From Mangrovibacterium lignilyticum (GTDB lineage: Bacteria; Bacteroidota; Bacteroidia; Bacteroidales; Prolixibacteraceae): a stretch of 64,000 nucleotides of DNA. This document shows positions 45,122-54,784 of the stretch, piece after piece. The notes beneath the pieces were generated by a model. It searched no databases and was not told the origin of the DNA. It saw only the letters and a list, made by a program, of their open reading frames with translations. The position numbers and the translations under genes are program-made. Each line of letters begins with the position of its first letter. The stretch's first letter is position 1. The stretch spans positions 135,425 through 199,424 of the forward strand of contig NZ_WKLH01000004.1 of the NCBI RefSeq assembly GCF_010882175.1. The letters run 5' to 3'.

Positions 45122-45610
45122 GGTTTTTAATTTCGCGTTTAAAAATAAGGAATTGAACTGATGATCTGCTGTTCGGACCAAAAAAAGACACACTGATTCG
45201 ATCGTCTTTCTCCTTTGGTTTGGACGTTCATTACGCTAACATGTTATTGAATTTTTACGAAAGAGGAGTTTTTCAGTAGTCCAGGTGTCAATGTTATGGT
45301 TGCGTCATTCTTTGCCTGAATTCGGCGAACTTAGCTGTCATTCGGACTTAAAAGGCTAATTGTGAAAATATTTCAGTATCTTTGTGCTTTCAGATTTGAA
45401 AATGGGTTTTCACCCGTACTGATAGCTTTAATTTATTGGTGTAGTTTGGCTCTTTTTTGAATCGTTATTTTTGATTATTAACTCCGGGTTTTGTTTTACG
45501 GCAAATGATTAAGACCATTTGATGTTCGTAAGCCTCCGGCCTGAAACATTGGACCAAGTTCCTTACTTCCTTCAAAACAGGCCAAGCCCGCCAAAAACGA
45601 TAAATTATAT
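45122..45610. other. Divergent intergenic region with cold-shock gene leader
   Basis: 489 bases with no supported gene. A 73-residue frame at 45519 is a chance ORF running into the cold-shock gene. TATCTTTG at 45377-45384 and TATTTTTG at 45466-45473 are both perfect -7 elements; the second has a matching -33. Confidence 0.45.
45445..45473 (+). promoter_or_regulatory. Putative promoter of the cold-shock-domain gene
   Basis: TTTG (45445-45448), a 17-base spacer, then TATTTTTG (45466-45473). It would give a 5' UTR of about 130 bases. Confidence 0.5.
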
Positions 45611-46063
45611 ATGGGTAGATCACAAGAATCATTTCAAAAAAAAGAACTCCGAAACAAAAAAGAGAAAAAGAGAAAAGAAAAAGAAGCTAAACGTCTGGCG
45701 CGTAAGGATAATGACAAGCCAAGTAGCCTGGACGATATGATTGCCTACGTGGATGAAAACGGCATGCTTTCAGATACGCCTCCGGATCCGGATAAGAAAA
45801 CGGTAATCAATGTTGAAGATATTGTCATTGGGGTACCCAAAGACGACCCTAATTTAAAAGAAGATCCAATCCGAAAAGGTACTGTTACTTTTTTCAACGA
45901 CGGTAAAGGATTTGGATTTATTCGAGATGGAGTTACCCGCGAAAGTTTGTTTGTGCATGTGAACAACTTGATGGAGCCAATTAAAGAAGGTAATGCGGTG
46001 TTATATGAAATGGAAAGAGGTCCCAAAGGAATGGTGGCCGTAAATGTGAAAGTTGCCCGATAA
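45611..46063 (+). CDS. Cold-shock-domain protein with basic N-terminal extension
   Basis: A 150-residue protein. Residues 5-35 are a Lys/Arg/Glu-rich helix (LRNKKEKKRKEKEAKRLARK), and an acidic linker follows. The cold-shock domain is at residues 88-150: RKGTVTFFNDGKGFGFIRDG with SLFVHVNN carries the RNP1 and RNP2 motifs, ending GPKGMVAVNVKV. It binds single-stranded RNA or DNA. The extended form with a basic tail is frequent in Bacteroidota and differs from the 67-residue CspA type. The long 5' UTR could be a temperature-sensitive leader, which is only inferred. It is monocistronic with its own terminator. Confidence 0.93.
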   Translation: MGRSQESFQKKELRNKKEKKRKEKEAKRLARKDNDKPSSLDDMIAYVDENGMLSDTPPDPDKKTVINVEDIVIGVPKDDPNLKEDPIRKGTVTFFNDGKGFGFIRDGVTRESLFVHVNNLMEPIKEGNAVLYEMERGPKGMVAVNVKVAR

Positions 46064-46100
46064 AAGCAAAGATTCAAATACGTTAGTATACTAAGACAAG

Positions 46101-46127
46101 AAGCAGGGTTTATCCCTGCTTTTTTTA
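46101..46127 (+). terminator. Terminator after the cold-shock-domain gene
   Basis: AAGCAGGG (46101-46108) pairs perfectly with CCCTGCTT (46114-46121), followed by TTTTTT. Confidence 0.9.
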
Positions 46128-46287
46128 TGCTCAAAAATGGAGACTTTGGTAGTGGTACAAAACTTCAGTTTTCTTTTTGCATCTTTTGTAATGCCCTGAA
46201 ATGAAACTGAAAATTCTACCATTGAAGGATTGAGTAGCCGCAAAAATGCTTCAAGTTTTCGCTGTTCCACATACGATTTGAAACACA

Positions 46288-46316
46288 AAAAAAGGCCTTC
46301 CTGTCGGAAAGCCTTT
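46288..46316 (-). terminator. Terminator at the end of the leu operon
   Basis: AAAGGC (46291-46296) and TTCC pair with GGAA and GCCTTT (46311-46316) with one internal mismatch. On the minus strand a long T-run follows, 22 bases after the leuB stop. Confidence 0.85.
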
Positions 46317-46338
46317 CATCATATGACTGGAGTAAGAA

Positions 46339-47403
46339 TTAATTCTTAGCAATCCATTCGGCAATCCAGTCACCTACTTCAGAGGTGCTGTACGATTTAC
46401 CGTCGGCGATATCGACAGTTGCTACGCCTTCAGCCATTGAAGCGGCTACAGCATCGCGAATAAGTTTGCCTTCTTCCATCAGGTCGAAAGCATATTCGAA
46501 TAGCATGGCAGCTGATAAAATAGTTGCAATTGGGTTGGCAATATTTTTACCGGCAGCCTGTGGGTATGAACCATGAATTGGTTCGAACACCGAAGTGTGA
46601 ATACCGATAGATGCAGAAGGCAGCAAGCCCATTGAGCCGGTGATTACACTCGCTTCGTCAGTTAGAATATCACCAAACATGTTTTCAGTCACCATAACAT
46701 CGAAGTTTTTTGGCCACTGAATGATTTGCATGGCAGCATTGTCAACAAACATATACTCGGTCGTTACTTCCGGATAGCTTGGTGCCATTTCCTGTGCCAC
46801 TTCACGCCACAGGCGAGAGCTTTCCAATACGTTGGCTTTGTCGACTACCGTCAATTTTTTACGGCGTTTCATGGCAAATTCGTAAGCCAGTTTCAGAATG
46901 CGTTCTACTTCAACTCGTGTATAAGTACAAGTATCGAAGGCTGTGTCTCCACCGTCTTTCCGGCCTTTTTCACCGAAATAGATACCTCCGGTTAATTCAC
47001 GAATGGCAACAAAATCGGCACCTTCAACCAGCTCGCGGCGAAGTGGTGATTTGTGCAACAACGATTCGAAAGTTTCAACAGGGCGAATGTTAGCATACAG
47101 CCCCAGCTTCTTGCGCATCAATAGCAATCCCTGCTCCGGACGAACGGTCGCCTTTGGATTGTTGTCGAATTTTGGGTCGCCGATAGCACCGAACAACACG
47201 GCATCAGCTTTCATACAAATTTCGTGTGTTGTGTCGGGGTAAGGTTCGCCAACCTGATCGATGGCGGTAGCACCGGTTAGTGCAAATTCGTACTCCAGTT
47301 CGTGGTTGAATTTTTCAGCGATTGCTTTCACTGATTTCATGGCCTGATCAACAATCTCAGGACCGATTCCGTCTCCGGGGAGAACAGCTAATTTTAACTT
47401 CAT
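46339..47403 (-). CDS. leuB: 3-isopropylmalate dehydrogenase
   Basis: A 354-residue protein. It opens [21 protein letters not shown]. Substrate and NAD-binding segments are [55 protein letters not shown]-like [18 protein letters not shown], and [26 protein letters not shown]. The end has [21 protein letters not shown]. It catalyses NAD-dependent oxidative decarboxylation of 3-isopropylmalate, the third leucine step. It is the last gene of the leu run, 34 bases after the citramalate-synthase-like gene. Confidence 0.97.
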   Translation of the reverse strand: MKLKLAVLPGDGIGPEIVDQAMKSVKAIAEKFNHELEYEFALTGATAIDQVGEPYPDTTHEICMKADAVLFGAIGDPKFDNNPKATVRPEQGLLLMRKKLGLYANIRPVETFESLLHKSPLRRELVEGADFVAIRELTGGIYFGEKGRKDGGDTAFDTCTYTRVEVERILKLAYEFAMKRRKKLTVVDKANVLESSRLWREVAQEMAPSYPEVTTEYMFVDNAAMQIIQWPKNFDVMVTENMFGDILTDEASVITGSMGLLPSASIGIHTSVFEPIHGSYPQAAGKNIANPIATILSAAMLFEYAFDLMEEGKLIRDAVAASMAEGVATVDIADGKSYSTSEVGDWIAEWIAKN

Positions 47404-47437
47404 CTTTATCTTCGTTTCAAATATATTATCTACTTAA

Positions 47438-48991
47438 TCAACTTTTTTCGGTCATGGTGTGCTCCACCAGATTGAGCATTCGGAGTGTAGCTTTTATGGC
47501 GGCTGCGGTTTGATCCGGTGCCAATCCCCGTGTTTTGAATTCCCGGTCCAGTTCCCAAATGATAACTGTTTCAACCAAGGCGTCGGTATGACCGCCTGGA
47601 GGGATCGTTACGGAATAGTCCAGCAGTGTTGGAAAAGGTTTCTTGAGTTTTTTGTAAATGCTGATGATCGCTTTCACAAAAGCGTCGTATAAACCGTCGC
47701 CTGAAGAGGATGCTTCGTATGATTTTCCATTAATGCTGATGCTTACAGTTGCATGCGGGCGCAAGCCCATAGCGTGTGTTAGCGCATAGTTGTTGATGAA
47801 AATACGTTGTTCAACGCTTTCCTGCAACACATCGGCAACGATGTAGGGAAGATCCTCTGCAGTTACTGTTTCCTTGTGATCGGCCAGCTCAATAATGCGA
47901 TCGGTTACCATCTTTAGGGCATCAGGAGTTAGTTGAATCCCCAAATCTTCGAGGTTCGCTTTGATATTGGCTTTTCCTGATGTCTTTCCGAGCGCGTAGC
48001 TGCGAATTCGTCCGAATCGTTCCGGAAGCAGGTCGTTAAAATACAGTTTGTGTTTGTTGTCGCCATCAGCGTGCACACCGCTGCATTGTGTGAAAACGAA
48101 TTCACCAATTAGTGGTTTATTGGTTGGGATACGAATGCCTGAGAAGCTTTCAACAACTTTTGAGATTCGGTTGAGCTTGCTTTCGTTTACTTTTGTTTTA
48201 ATGCCCATGTGATCTTTCACAGTTGCAATCACACTCGAAAGTGGCGCGTTGCCGGCCCGTTCACCCAACCCATTTACGGTTGTGTGCACACAGTCGATAC
48301 CTGCTTTCAGTGCGTTGAAAACGTTGGCGATGGCCAGATCATAATCGTTGTGAGCATGAAAATCGAATTGAACACCAGGGTAAGTATCAATCATTTCCTT
48401 ACAGAAAGCAAAGGTTTCATCCGGGTTCAAAATTCCCAGGGTATCGGGAAGCATAATCCGGTTGATGTCCATTTCTTTCAAGTGCGAAATCATGAAGTGT
48501 ACATAGTCCTTGGAGTTGCGCATTCCGTTCGACCAGTCTTCCAGGTAAACATTCACTGCAATTCCCAATTCCTTTGCGTAATCAATTGTTCTTCGGATAT
48601 CAGCAATATGCTCTTCCGGAGTTTTGCGTAATTGATGTGTTACATGGTTAAGAGACCCCTTACACAACAGGTTGAGTACTTTTCCTCCGGCTCGGTTGAT
48701 CCAGTCCAAAGAGGTTTTGCCATCTACAAAACCCAGGATTTCGACCTGGCTGAGGTGGCCTTTTTCTGCTGCCCATTCCATGATGCGCCGGGCAGCTGCA
48801 AATTCGCCTTCAGAAACTCTTGCTGAGGCAATTTCAATCCGGTCAACTTTCACATCTTCCAGCAGCACCTTAGCTACGCTGAGCTTCTCTGTATCCGTAA
48901 ATGATACTCCCGAAGTCTGTTCACCATCGCGCAATGTGGTGTCCATGATCTGAAGTTGACGCTCCGCTACTGCGACTGATTTTACCGTCAT
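47438..48991 (-). CDS. Second LeuA/CimA-type synthase, probable (R)-citramalate synthase
   Basis: A 517-residue HMGL-like synthase. Its active-site opening is [17 protein letters not shown], with GLGERAGNAPLSSVIATVKDH and SGVHADGD for metal and substrate binding. A C-terminal LeuA allosteric dimer domain spans residues ~400-510 (ATVSISINGKSYEASSSGDGLYDAF). It is clearly paralogous to leuA at 51274 but distant, with TSGVSF in place of VPGCQL. Second copies of this type lie between leuD and leuB in Bacteroidota; citramalate synthesis from pyruvate and acetyl-CoA for isoleucine is the likely role, and a homocitrate- or isopropylmalate-type reaction cannot be excluded. A terminator-like hairpin separates it from leuD. 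Confidence 0.85.
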   Translation of the reverse strand: MTVKSVAVAERQLQIMDTTLRDGEQTSGVSFTDTEKLSVAKVLLEDVKVDRIEIASARVSEGEFAAARRIMEWAAEKGHLSQVEILGFVDGKTSLDWINRAGGKVLNLLCKGSLNHVTHQLRKTPEEHIADIRRTIDYAKELGIAVNVYLEDWSNGMRNSKDYVHFMISHLKEMDINRIMLPDTLGILNPDETFAFCKEMIDTYPGVQFDFHAHNDYDLAIANVFNALKAGIDCVHTTVNGLGERAGNAPLSSVIATVKDHMGIKTKVNESKLNRISKVVESFSGIRIPTNKPLIGEFVFTQCSGVHADGDNKHKLYFNDLLPERFGRIRSYALGKTSGKANIKANLEDLGIQLTPDALKMVTDRIIELADHKETVTAEDLPYIVADVLQESVEQRIFINNYALTHAMGLRPHATVSISINGKSYEASSSGDGLYDAFVKAIISIYKKLKKPFPTLLDYSVTIPPGGHTDALVETVIIWELDREFKTRGLAPDQTAAAIKATLRMLNLVEHTMTEKS

Positions 48992-49035
48992 GTGTTTTAT
49001 TTTTTCCTTTAAGCCTTCAATTAACGTATAATTCC

Positions 49036-49058
49036 GATTAGCGTGCCTACGGCTAATC
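49036..49058 (-). repeat. Inverted repeat upstream of the citramalate-synthase-like gene
   Basis: GATTAGC (49036-49042) pairs with GCTAATC (49052-49058). It has no T-run and lies 45 bases before the start codon of the gene at 48991. Confidence 0.5.
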
Positions 49059-49066
49059 AGGAAAAG

Positions 49067-49111
49067 AAAAGCAGAGATCGTCGCAATCTTTTCGGACGAA
49101 TCTCTGCTTTT
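49067..49111 (-). terminator. Intra-operon terminator-like hairpin after leuD
   Basis: AAAAGCAGAGAT (49067-49078) pairs perfectly with ATCTCTGCTTTT (49100-49111), and CGTC/GACG extends it inside past a bulged A. On the minus strand TTTTCTTTTCC follows. It lies seven bases after leuD and would reduce expression of the next two genes. Confidence 0.75.
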
Positions 49112-49117
49112 GCGGCA

Positions 49118-49702
49118 TTATTTTTCAAATGCTGCGATCTCATCTTTTAAACTGACGAGATAGTCGATATCGTCAAGCCCGTTTTGCAGGCAGTGTTTTT
49201 TGTATGGGTTGATGTCGAATTCTTCTGACTCGCCTGTCGCTTTGATTGTGAACGACTGGCTTGGCAGGTCGACTTCGAATTCAGCCGTTGGATCTGCTTC
49301 AATTGCAGCAAAGATCTTCTCAAGGAATGCCGGACTGACAACAACCGGAAGCAATCCGTTGTTAATAGCATTTCCTTTAAAAATATCAGCGAAAAAGCTG
49401 GAAACAACAACGCGGAATCCATAATCGTAGATGGCCCAAGCCGCGTGTTCGCGGCTTGATCCGCTACCAAAGTTTTTTGCACCAACCAGGATTTTACCGG
49501 TGTACTTACCATCGTTCAACGGAAAGTCGGCGATTGGCTGATTGCTCTTGTCGTAACGCCAGTCGCGGAACAAATTGTCACCGAACCCTTTGCGTTCAAC
49601 TGCTTTCAGGAAGCGAGCCGGAATAATCTGGTCAGTATCCACATTTTCAATCGGCAGTGGTACAGCCGGAGATACTATTTTTGAAAATTTATCGTAAGCC
49701 AT
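49118..49702 (-). CDS. leuD: 3-isopropylmalate dehydratase small subunit
   Basis: A 194-residue protein. Motifs are [22 protein letters not shown] near the N-terminus and [47 protein letters not shown] in the aconitase swivel domain (key residues GSGSSREHA). It joins LeuC to isomerise 2- and 3-isopropylmalate. It follows leuC by 71 bases. The length is normal for the bacterial LeuD1 type. Confidence 0.96.
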   Translation of the reverse strand: MAYDKFSKIVSPAVPLPIENVDTDQIIPARFLKAVERKGFGDNLFRDWRYDKSNQPIADFPLNDGKYTGKILVGAKNFGSGSSREHAAWAIYDYGFRVVVSSFFADIFKGNAINNGLLPVVVSPAFLEKIFAAIEADPTAEFEVDLPSQSFTIKATGESEEFDINPYKKHCLQNGLDDIDYLVSLKDEIAAFEK

Positions 49703-49773
49703 ATTTTTATTTTTGAATGTTAGACTATCAGATGATTAGAATTAGAAAGCTGTTTTCTTCAAATTCTAAAGAC

Positions 49774-51174
49774 CTATAAAAAATCGCGAGGGTCAGCAAT
49801 TACTCCTGTTACTGCAGCTGCGGCAGCTGTCAGCGGGCTAGCCAGCAGTGTGCGGGCTCCAGGTCCCTGACGGCCTTCGAAGTTACGGTTCGACGTTGAT
49901 ACAGCGTATTTACCTTCCGGAATTTTGTCATCATTCATGGCCAAACAAGCTGAACATCCTGGTTGACGTAAAGCCATTCCGGCTGCTTCGAAGATTTTAT
50001 CCAATCCTTCAGCGATGATTTGTGATTCAACAGCTTTTGAGCCCGGAACCAACCAAACTGTAATATCTTCCGCTTTTTGTTTTCCTTTGACAAAATCAGC
50101 AAAAGCGCGGAAATCTTCAATACGGCCGTTGGTACAACTTCCAAGGAACACAAAGTCCACTTTCTTACCCTTCATGGCATCGCCAGGGTTGAAATCCATG
50201 TATTTCAACGATTTCAGGAAGGTTGCTTTATCTGTTCCTTCCATATCGCTTCCTGTCGGAATTGTTTGGCTTACACCCAATCCCATTCCAGGGTTTGTTC
50301 CATAGGTGATCATTGGTTCAATGTCAGCAGCATCAAAGGTATATTCAGTGTCGAATTGAGCACCTTCATCAGATATCAATGTTTCCCAGTATGCGACTGC
50401 TTTGTCCCAAGCTTCGCCTTGAGGAGCAAATTTGCGGCCTTTTACATAGTTGATTGTTGTTTCGTCCGGAGCGATCATACCACCACGGGCTCCACTTTCA
50501 ATACTCAGGTTACACAATGTCATACGGCCTTCCATGCTCAGACTAGTGATTGCAGGGCCTGCATATTCGATAAAGTGACCTGTACCACCACTGGTTGTGA
50601 TTTGAGAGATAATGTAAAGGGCGATATCTTTTGCGGTTACGCCTTTTCCTAACGTACCGTTTACTGTGATGCGCATTTTCTTTGGTTTTGGCTGCATAAT
50701 ACATTGGCTGGCCAATACCATTTCAACCTCGCTTGTTCCGATACCGAAAGCGATAGCGCCGAAAGCACCGTGTGTAGATGTGTGGCTGTCACCACAAACA
50801 ATAGTCATCCCCGGTTGAGTCAATCCCATTTCAGGTCCGATGATGTGAACCACACCATGGCCATCGCTTCCTAAACCGTAGTGGGTGATTCCACTTTCTT
50901 CGCAGTTTTTCTTCAACATCTCAACCTGGTTGCGTGACAACTCATCTTTGATGCTCAGGTTCTGATCGATGGTTGGAACGTTGTGGTCGGGTGTTGCAGT
51001 TGTTTGATCCGGACGGAAAACTTTCAGTCCGCGGGTTTTTAATCCCAAAAAGGCTACAGGGCTCGTTACTTCATGAATAAAGTGACGATCGATATACAAT
51101 ACATTGGGACCTCCTTCGACTTGTTTCACTACGTGTGCGTCCCAAATCTTATCAAATAATGTTTTAGCTTCCAT
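49774..51174 (-). CDS. leuC: 3-isopropylmalate dehydratase large subunit
   Basis: 466 residues from the ATG at 51174 ([16 protein letters not shown]), the canonical LeuC start and length; the frame extends 14 codons further to an ATG at 51216, which is not preferred. Aconitase-type motifs are [43 protein letters not shown] and GCSACLAMN; the Cys of SCTNG and the two of CSAC ligate the [4Fe-4S] cluster. It lies between leuA and leuD and acts with LeuD in the second leucine step. Confidence 0.96.
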   Translation of the reverse strand: MEAKTLFDKIWDAHVVKQVEGGPNVLYIDRHFIHEVTSPVAFLGLKTRGLKVFRPDQTTATPDHNVPTIDQNLSIKDELSRNQVEMLKKNCEESGITHYGLGSDGHGVVHIIGPEMGLTQPGMTIVCGDSHTSTHGAFGAIAFGIGTSEVEMVLASQCIMQPKPKKMRITVNGTLGKGVTAKDIALYIISQITTSGGTGHFIEYAGPAITSLSMEGRMTLCNLSIESGARGGMIAPDETTINYVKGRKFAPQGEAWDKAVAYWETLISDEGAQFDTEYTFDAADIEPMITYGTNPGMGLGVSQTIPTGSDMEGTDKATFLKSLKYMDFNPGDAMKGKKVDFVFLGSCTNGRIEDFRAFADFVKGKQKAEDITVWLVPGSKAVESQIIAEGLDKIFEAAGMALRQPGCSACLAMNDDKIPEGKYAVSTSNRNFEGRQGPGARTLLASPLTAAAAAVTGVIADPRDFL

Positions 51175-51273
51175 AAAATTATTTTTTCTTCCTGACCGGA
51201 TTTTTAAATCCGACATTTGAGAGTATTAAGTTTTTATTTGACGTTATTCTAACTATAAATAAACCAAGGTTGA

Positions 51274-52773
51274 TTAAACCTTCATTTTGTTGATGGCATC
51301 CAGGAAAGCTTCGACAGAAGCGGTAATAATATCGGTATTGACACCAAAACCGTAATATTTTACGTTGTCATATTCAAGCTCCATGTGAACTTTACCAACA
51401 TCGTCGCTTCCTCTTGTGATTGCCTGAATCAGGAATTCTTCGAGAATTACCTGGCGCTTCACAATTTGTTTCACCGCCCGAATTGCGGCATCAACCGGTC
51501 CGTTGCCCGAAGCTGTTGCGTCGAATTTCTCGCCGGCGATATCCAAGCGAACCGAAGCCATTGGCTGCAATGTTTTTCCGGTTACAACTTGCAGGAAGTC
51601 CAGTTTAATGCGGCGTTCTTTTTTCTCGGCATCGTCAACCAACATGGCAACATCGTCATCGCGAATGTCTTTTTTCTTGTCGGCCAAGTCCAGGAACTTC
51701 GTATATACATCTTCCAATTGTTCTTTAGTCAGTTCGTAGCCCAATATTTCCAAACGGTGCTTCAATGCAGCACGTCCACTACGGGCAGTCAATACGATTG
51801 ACGATTCGTTGATTCCTACTTCAGTCGGATCAATAATCTCGTAGTTCTCGCGGTTTTTCAACACGCCATCCTGATGGATACCCGATGAGTGAGCAAAGGC
51901 GTTACGGCCAACAATTGCTTTGTTTGGCTGTACCGGCATGTTCATTAGGTTTGAAACCATACGGCTGGTTTTGTAAATATTTTTCGTATTGATGTTGGTG
52001 TCAATTCCCAACACTTTATAACGGCTCTTCAATGTCATTACGACTTCTTCCAGAGAAGTGTTGCCGGCACGTTCGCCAATACCGTTGATGGTTACTTCGG
52101 CCTGACGGGCTCCGTTGATAATACCTGAAATGGTGTTTGCAGTCGCCATACCCAAGTCGTTGTGGCAGTGTGTCGAAATGATTGCATTTTCAACCCCGCG
52201 AACATTATCAATCAGGTATTTAATTTTCTCCCCAAACTCGTAAGGCATTGTATAGCCCGTTGTATCAGGAATATTCACAACTGTTGCTCCGGCTTTGATG
52301 ACTGCTTCAACTACACGGGCTAGGTATTCATTGTCTGTACGACCGGCATCTTCAGCATAGAACTCGACATCTTCAACGTATTTTTTAGCGTATTTAACTG
52401 CACGAACTGCACGCTCAAGGATTTCATCAGGATTCGAGTTGAGTTTGTGGTGAATGTGGTAAAACGATGTTCCAATACCAGTGTGAATACGACCTTTCTT
52501 GGCGTATTTGAGGGCTTCAGCTGCAACATCAATGTCTTTTTCTACCGCACGGGTTAGGGCACAAATAGTTGGCCAGGTAACCGCTTTTGAAATTTCGACT
52601 ACTGATTTGAAATCACCAGGGCTGGAAATCGGGAATCCGGCTTCAATCACGTCTACGCCTAATTCCTCCAATGCTTTGGCCACTTCAATCTTCTCAACTG
52701 TGTTTAACTGACACCCCGGAACTTGTTCTCCGTCTCGTAAAGTGGTGTCAAAAATGTACAATCTGTCGCTCAT
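51274..52773 (-). CDS. leuA: 2-isopropylmalate synthase
   Basis: A 499-residue protein. The active-site motif is [17 protein letters not shown] at the N-terminus, with [19 protein letters not shown] for metal binding and [16 protein letters not shown] after it. The [13 protein letters not shown] segment and a C-terminal LeuA_dimer regulatory domain (residues ~390-499) complete it. It condenses acetyl-CoA with 2-oxoisovalerate, the committed leucine step, and the C-terminal domain normally gives leucine feedback inhibition. It is the first structural gene of the leu operon and sits 47 bases after an attenuator terminator preceded by a leader peptide. Confidence 0.96.
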   Translation of the reverse strand: MSDRLYIFDTTLRDGEQVPGCQLNTVEKIEVAKALEELGVDVIEAGFPISSPGDFKSVVEISKAVTWPTICALTRAVEKDIDVAAEALKYAKKGRIHTGIGTSFYHIHHKLNSNPDEILERAVRAVKYAKKYVEDVEFYAEDAGRTDNEYLARVVEAVIKAGATVVNIPDTTGYTMPYEFGEKIKYLIDNVRGVENAIISTHCHNDLGMATANTISGIINGARQAEVTINGIGERAGNTSLEEVVMTLKSRYKVLGIDTNINTKNIYKTSRMVSNLMNMPVQPNKAIVGRNAFAHSSGIHQDGVLKNRENYEIIDPTEVGINESSIVLTARSGRAALKHRLEILGYELTKEQLEDVYTKFLDLADKKKDIRDDDVAMLVDDAEKKERRIKLDFLQVVTGKTLQPMASVRLDIAGEKFDATASGNGPVDAAIRAVKQIVKRQVILEEFLIQAITRGSDDVGKVHMELEYDNVKYYGFGVNTDIITASVEAFLDAINKMKV

Positions 52774-52819
52774 GATGAAATGATTTGTTTTTATATACTG
52801 TTACTTTCTTATACACATC

Positions 52820-52848
52820 AAAAAAGCCACTCTCTGCTGAGAATGGCT
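52820..52848 (-). terminator. leuA attenuator terminator
   Basis: On the minus strand AGCCATTCTC, loop AGCA, GAGAGTGGCT (one G-U pair), then TTTTTT (+ coordinates 52825-52834 and 52839-52848, with the A-run at 52820-52825). The 5' arm CCATTCTC (52839-52846) can instead pair perfectly with GAGAATGG at 52883-52890, directly after the leader stop codon, giving an antiterminator. Confidence 0.9.
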
Positions 52849-52888
52849 CTATGTTATCTTTTATATTTAAATTACATCCATACCATTC

Positions 52889-52957
52889 TCAATCGCGCAT
52901 CCAGAGTAGAATACCGAGTAGAATACCGAGAATAGAAATGGTGCTAATTTTTGTCAT
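52889..52957 (-). CDS. leu operon leader peptide, Ile/Leu-rich, 22 codons
   Basis: The ATG is at 52955-52957 and TGA at 52889-52891. Residues 4-18 read ISTISILGILLGILL: five Ile (all ATT) and five Leu (CTC or CTA) codons in 22. The codons ATT-CTC (52928-52933) can also pair with GAGAAT after the stop, giving a protector arm. The stop codon TGA directly abuts the antiterminator strand. This is the full set of parts of a ribosome-mediated attenuator: stalling for lack of charged Leu or Ile tRNA would free the antiterminator and allow leuA transcription. Too short for standard gene calling. Confidence 0.88.
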   Translation of the reverse strand: MTKISTISILGILLGILLWMRD

Positions 52958-53262
52958 CTTTTGTGTAGATTTCCTGCAAATATCACAAATATATTTTAAA
53001 CTGAAAATTTTTGCCCTTTTTATTTTACGATCTTTAAGGAAAAGATTCAAATTGCTTATTGGACAATAATTTAGGCGCTTGGTTGTTTGTCAAATAAAGG
53101 ACGAATTGCTTGACATGGGATCGTATATTTCAGACAAAAGTATCCTTTGTAATATGAAATGGAAGGAAATTCTGTCAATCCGTTAATTTTGTTTGATTAA
53201 GTTGCTGGAAAAGAGATTCAGTTGAGTTCAAGTATTATTTTTTTGTTTCTCGGCAGATTGAT
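52958..53262. other. Region upstream of the leu leader
   Basis: About 300 AT-rich bases. TATATTTG on the minus strand (52986-52993) is a perfect -7 element for the leu leader transcript, though a matching -33 is not clear. No gene is supported. Confidence 0.45.
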
Positions 53263-53298
53263 GCAAAAGCAGGATGAGCGGTATCGCTCATCCTGCTT
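53263..53298 (-). terminator. Terminator after the lipocalin-like gene
   Basis: AAGCAGGATGAGCG (53267-53280) pairs perfectly over 14 bases with its complement at 53285-53298 around a four-base loop. On the minus strand TTTTG follows. Confidence 0.85.
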
Positions 53299-53321
53299 AT
53301 GATGCTATTGCCATTTTGCTT

Positions 53322-53756
53322 TTAATACGAATGACTTGGCAGGGTTTGGGTAACGCTCAACCTTGGGATTTCTTCCTGCTTCTCGAATTCGATGGTTACC
53401 GATGTGGCACTTCCATCGTCCCAGCATACCGGCGGACAGGTCAATGTTAGTTTTTTGCCACGGACCTGGGCATAGCGTAATTTGTCGAGTCCTTCATTGT
53501 TTGGGAACAATGAGCCTTCAACATGATGAATGATATAATCTTTTTCGCGGTTGTATTCAAATTTGCCGAAGTAGGAGATGCCCCTCAGGTCACCTGATCC
53601 TTGTTCTTTTGGCATATATTGAACGGAGAAATATCCCGTATCTGCATAAACTACTAATCCAGTCGCATCCTCGCCAAATGGATAGCTGATTTCCCCGTTT
53701 TTTAGATGGATCTCAAAGGATTTGAGTTTCCATGTTCCAACAATTAAATGATTCAT
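53322..53756 (-). CDS. Lipocalin-like domain protein
   Basis: A 144-residue protein without signal peptide. It begins LIVGTWKLKSFEIHLKNGEISYPFGEDATGLVVYADTGYFSVQY in pieces (GTWKLKSFEI, then PFGEDATGLVVY), which is the 'lipocalin-like' family pattern, a small beta barrel. The last strand set ends GSATSVTIEFEKQ. Ligand and function are unknown. It lies 88 bases downstream of the ZIP transporter gene on the same strand, interrupting the leu and ilvC genes, and ends in a strong terminator. Confidence 0.8.
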   Translation of the reverse strand: MNHLIVGTWKLKSFEIHLKNGEISYPFGEDATGLVVYADTGYFSVQYMPKEQGSGDLRGISYFGKFEYNREKDYIIHHVEGSLFPNNEGLDKLRYAQVRGKKLTLTCPPVCWDDGSATSVTIEFEKQEEIPRLSVTQTLPSHSY

Positions 53757-53844
53757 AATGCGTCTATTTTAAAGGATTATTTAATGTTAATCCTTTTTAC
53801 GTAGAATGACAATATGTTGTTAATGCAGGAATTGGAAAGTCAGT

Positions 53845-54657
53845 TTAGCCAAGTGCTACATCCAGCATCATCATGACTGCAAAGCCCAACATGGTCCCGA
53901 TCGTAGCGATATCTGTGTTTTTTTCCAATTGGGACTCCGGAATTAGTTCCTCGACAACGACATAAATCATGGCACCGGCAGCAAACGACAATGCATACGG
54001 CAGGATTGGTTGCATGATAATGACTGCGCCAGCTCCAATAACTCCGGCAATAGGTTCAACAATACCCGAAGCTTGTCCGTACATAAATGCTTTTCGGCGA
54101 CTGAAACCTTCTCGGCGTAAGGGAACGGAAACGGCTGCACCTTCCGGAAAATTTTGTATCCCAATACCAATTGCCAGTGCGATCGCTCCGGCAGTAGATG
54201 CTGAAGGTAAATCGGCTGCGATTGCTCCAAAGGCGACTCCAACAGCTAATCCTTCGGGAATGTTATGCAGTGTAATAGCAAGAACCAGCAAGACACTTCG
54301 TCTCCAGGAAGTAGAAACCCCTTCGGCTTCTTCAGTTGGAAATCCTAAGTGGAGGTGAGGTAGAAACTGGTCAGTGAGGTAAAGAAAAAGTCCTCCGCCC
54401 AAAAATCCAATAACGGCAGGAATCCACGCAATGCCGCCGGTATTCTCTGTCATTTCAATGGCAGGACTCAATAGTGACCAGAAACTGGCGGCAATCATCA
54501 CGCCGGCAGCAAAACCTAGCATACCGTCCAATACTTTTCGGTTGATTTCTTTAAAGAAAAAAACAAGCGCGGCACCCAAAGCGGTTATAAACCAGGTGAA
54601 AAGTGTCGCCATCAAGGCTTGCATGATGGGGGTGAGGGATAGGAACCAGTTGATCAT
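53845..54657 (-). CDS. ZIP family divalent metal transporter
   Basis: A 270-residue protein with eight membrane helices. Metal-site motifs are [20 protein letters not shown] in helix 4 and [22 protein letters not shown] in helix 5, the HNxPEG and xNxPEG signatures of ZIP proteins (GufA/ZupT type). A region between helices 3 and 4 is charged but not His-rich. It imports zinc or a related metal across the inner membrane. It lies downstream of ilvC but beyond that gene's terminator. Confidence 0.93.
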   Translation of the reverse strand: MINWFLSLTPIMQALMATLFTWFITALGAALVFFFKEINRKVLDGMLGFAAGVMIAASFWSLLSPAIEMTENTGGIAWIPAVIGFLGGGLFLYLTDQFLPHLHLGFPTEEAEGVSTSWRRSVLLVLAITLHNIPEGLAVGVAFGAIAADLPSASTAGAIALAIGIGIQNFPEGAAVSVPLRREGFSRRKAFMYGQASGIVEPIAGVIGAGAVIIMQPILPYALSFAAGAMIYVVVEELIPESQLEKNTDIATIGTMLGFAVMMMLDVALG

Positions 54658-54729
54658 AGGCTGGGGTTAAATTGTTCTGATACTATAGCAAAAATAGGGA
54701 ATTCAAAGGATAACTTCCATCTAAAATAG

Positions 54730-54764
54730 AAAAAGCCTGCCAAACACAAGGTTGGGCAGGCTTT
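54730..54764 (-). terminator. Terminator after ilvC
   Basis: AAAGCCTGCC (54732-54741) pairs perfectly with GGCAGGCTTT (54755-54764). On the minus strand TTTTTC follows. Confidence 0.85.
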
Positions 54765-54784
54765 GCAGAATATCTTAAAATTGC

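Noticed and set aside
45519-45740. 73-codon ORF upstream of and overlapping the cold-shock gene
   Set aside because: Its end is a frame-shifted reading of the Lys-rich start of the cold-shock-domain protein.
46091-46288. 65-codon ORF on the minus strand between the cold-shock gene and leuB
   Set aside because: It overlaps the cold-shock gene terminator and abuts the leuB terminator; no coding features.
52820-52957. T-box riboswitch as control of leuA
   Set aside because: No T-box sequence or stem I specifier layout is present; the short Ile/Leu ORF and competing hairpins explain the region better.
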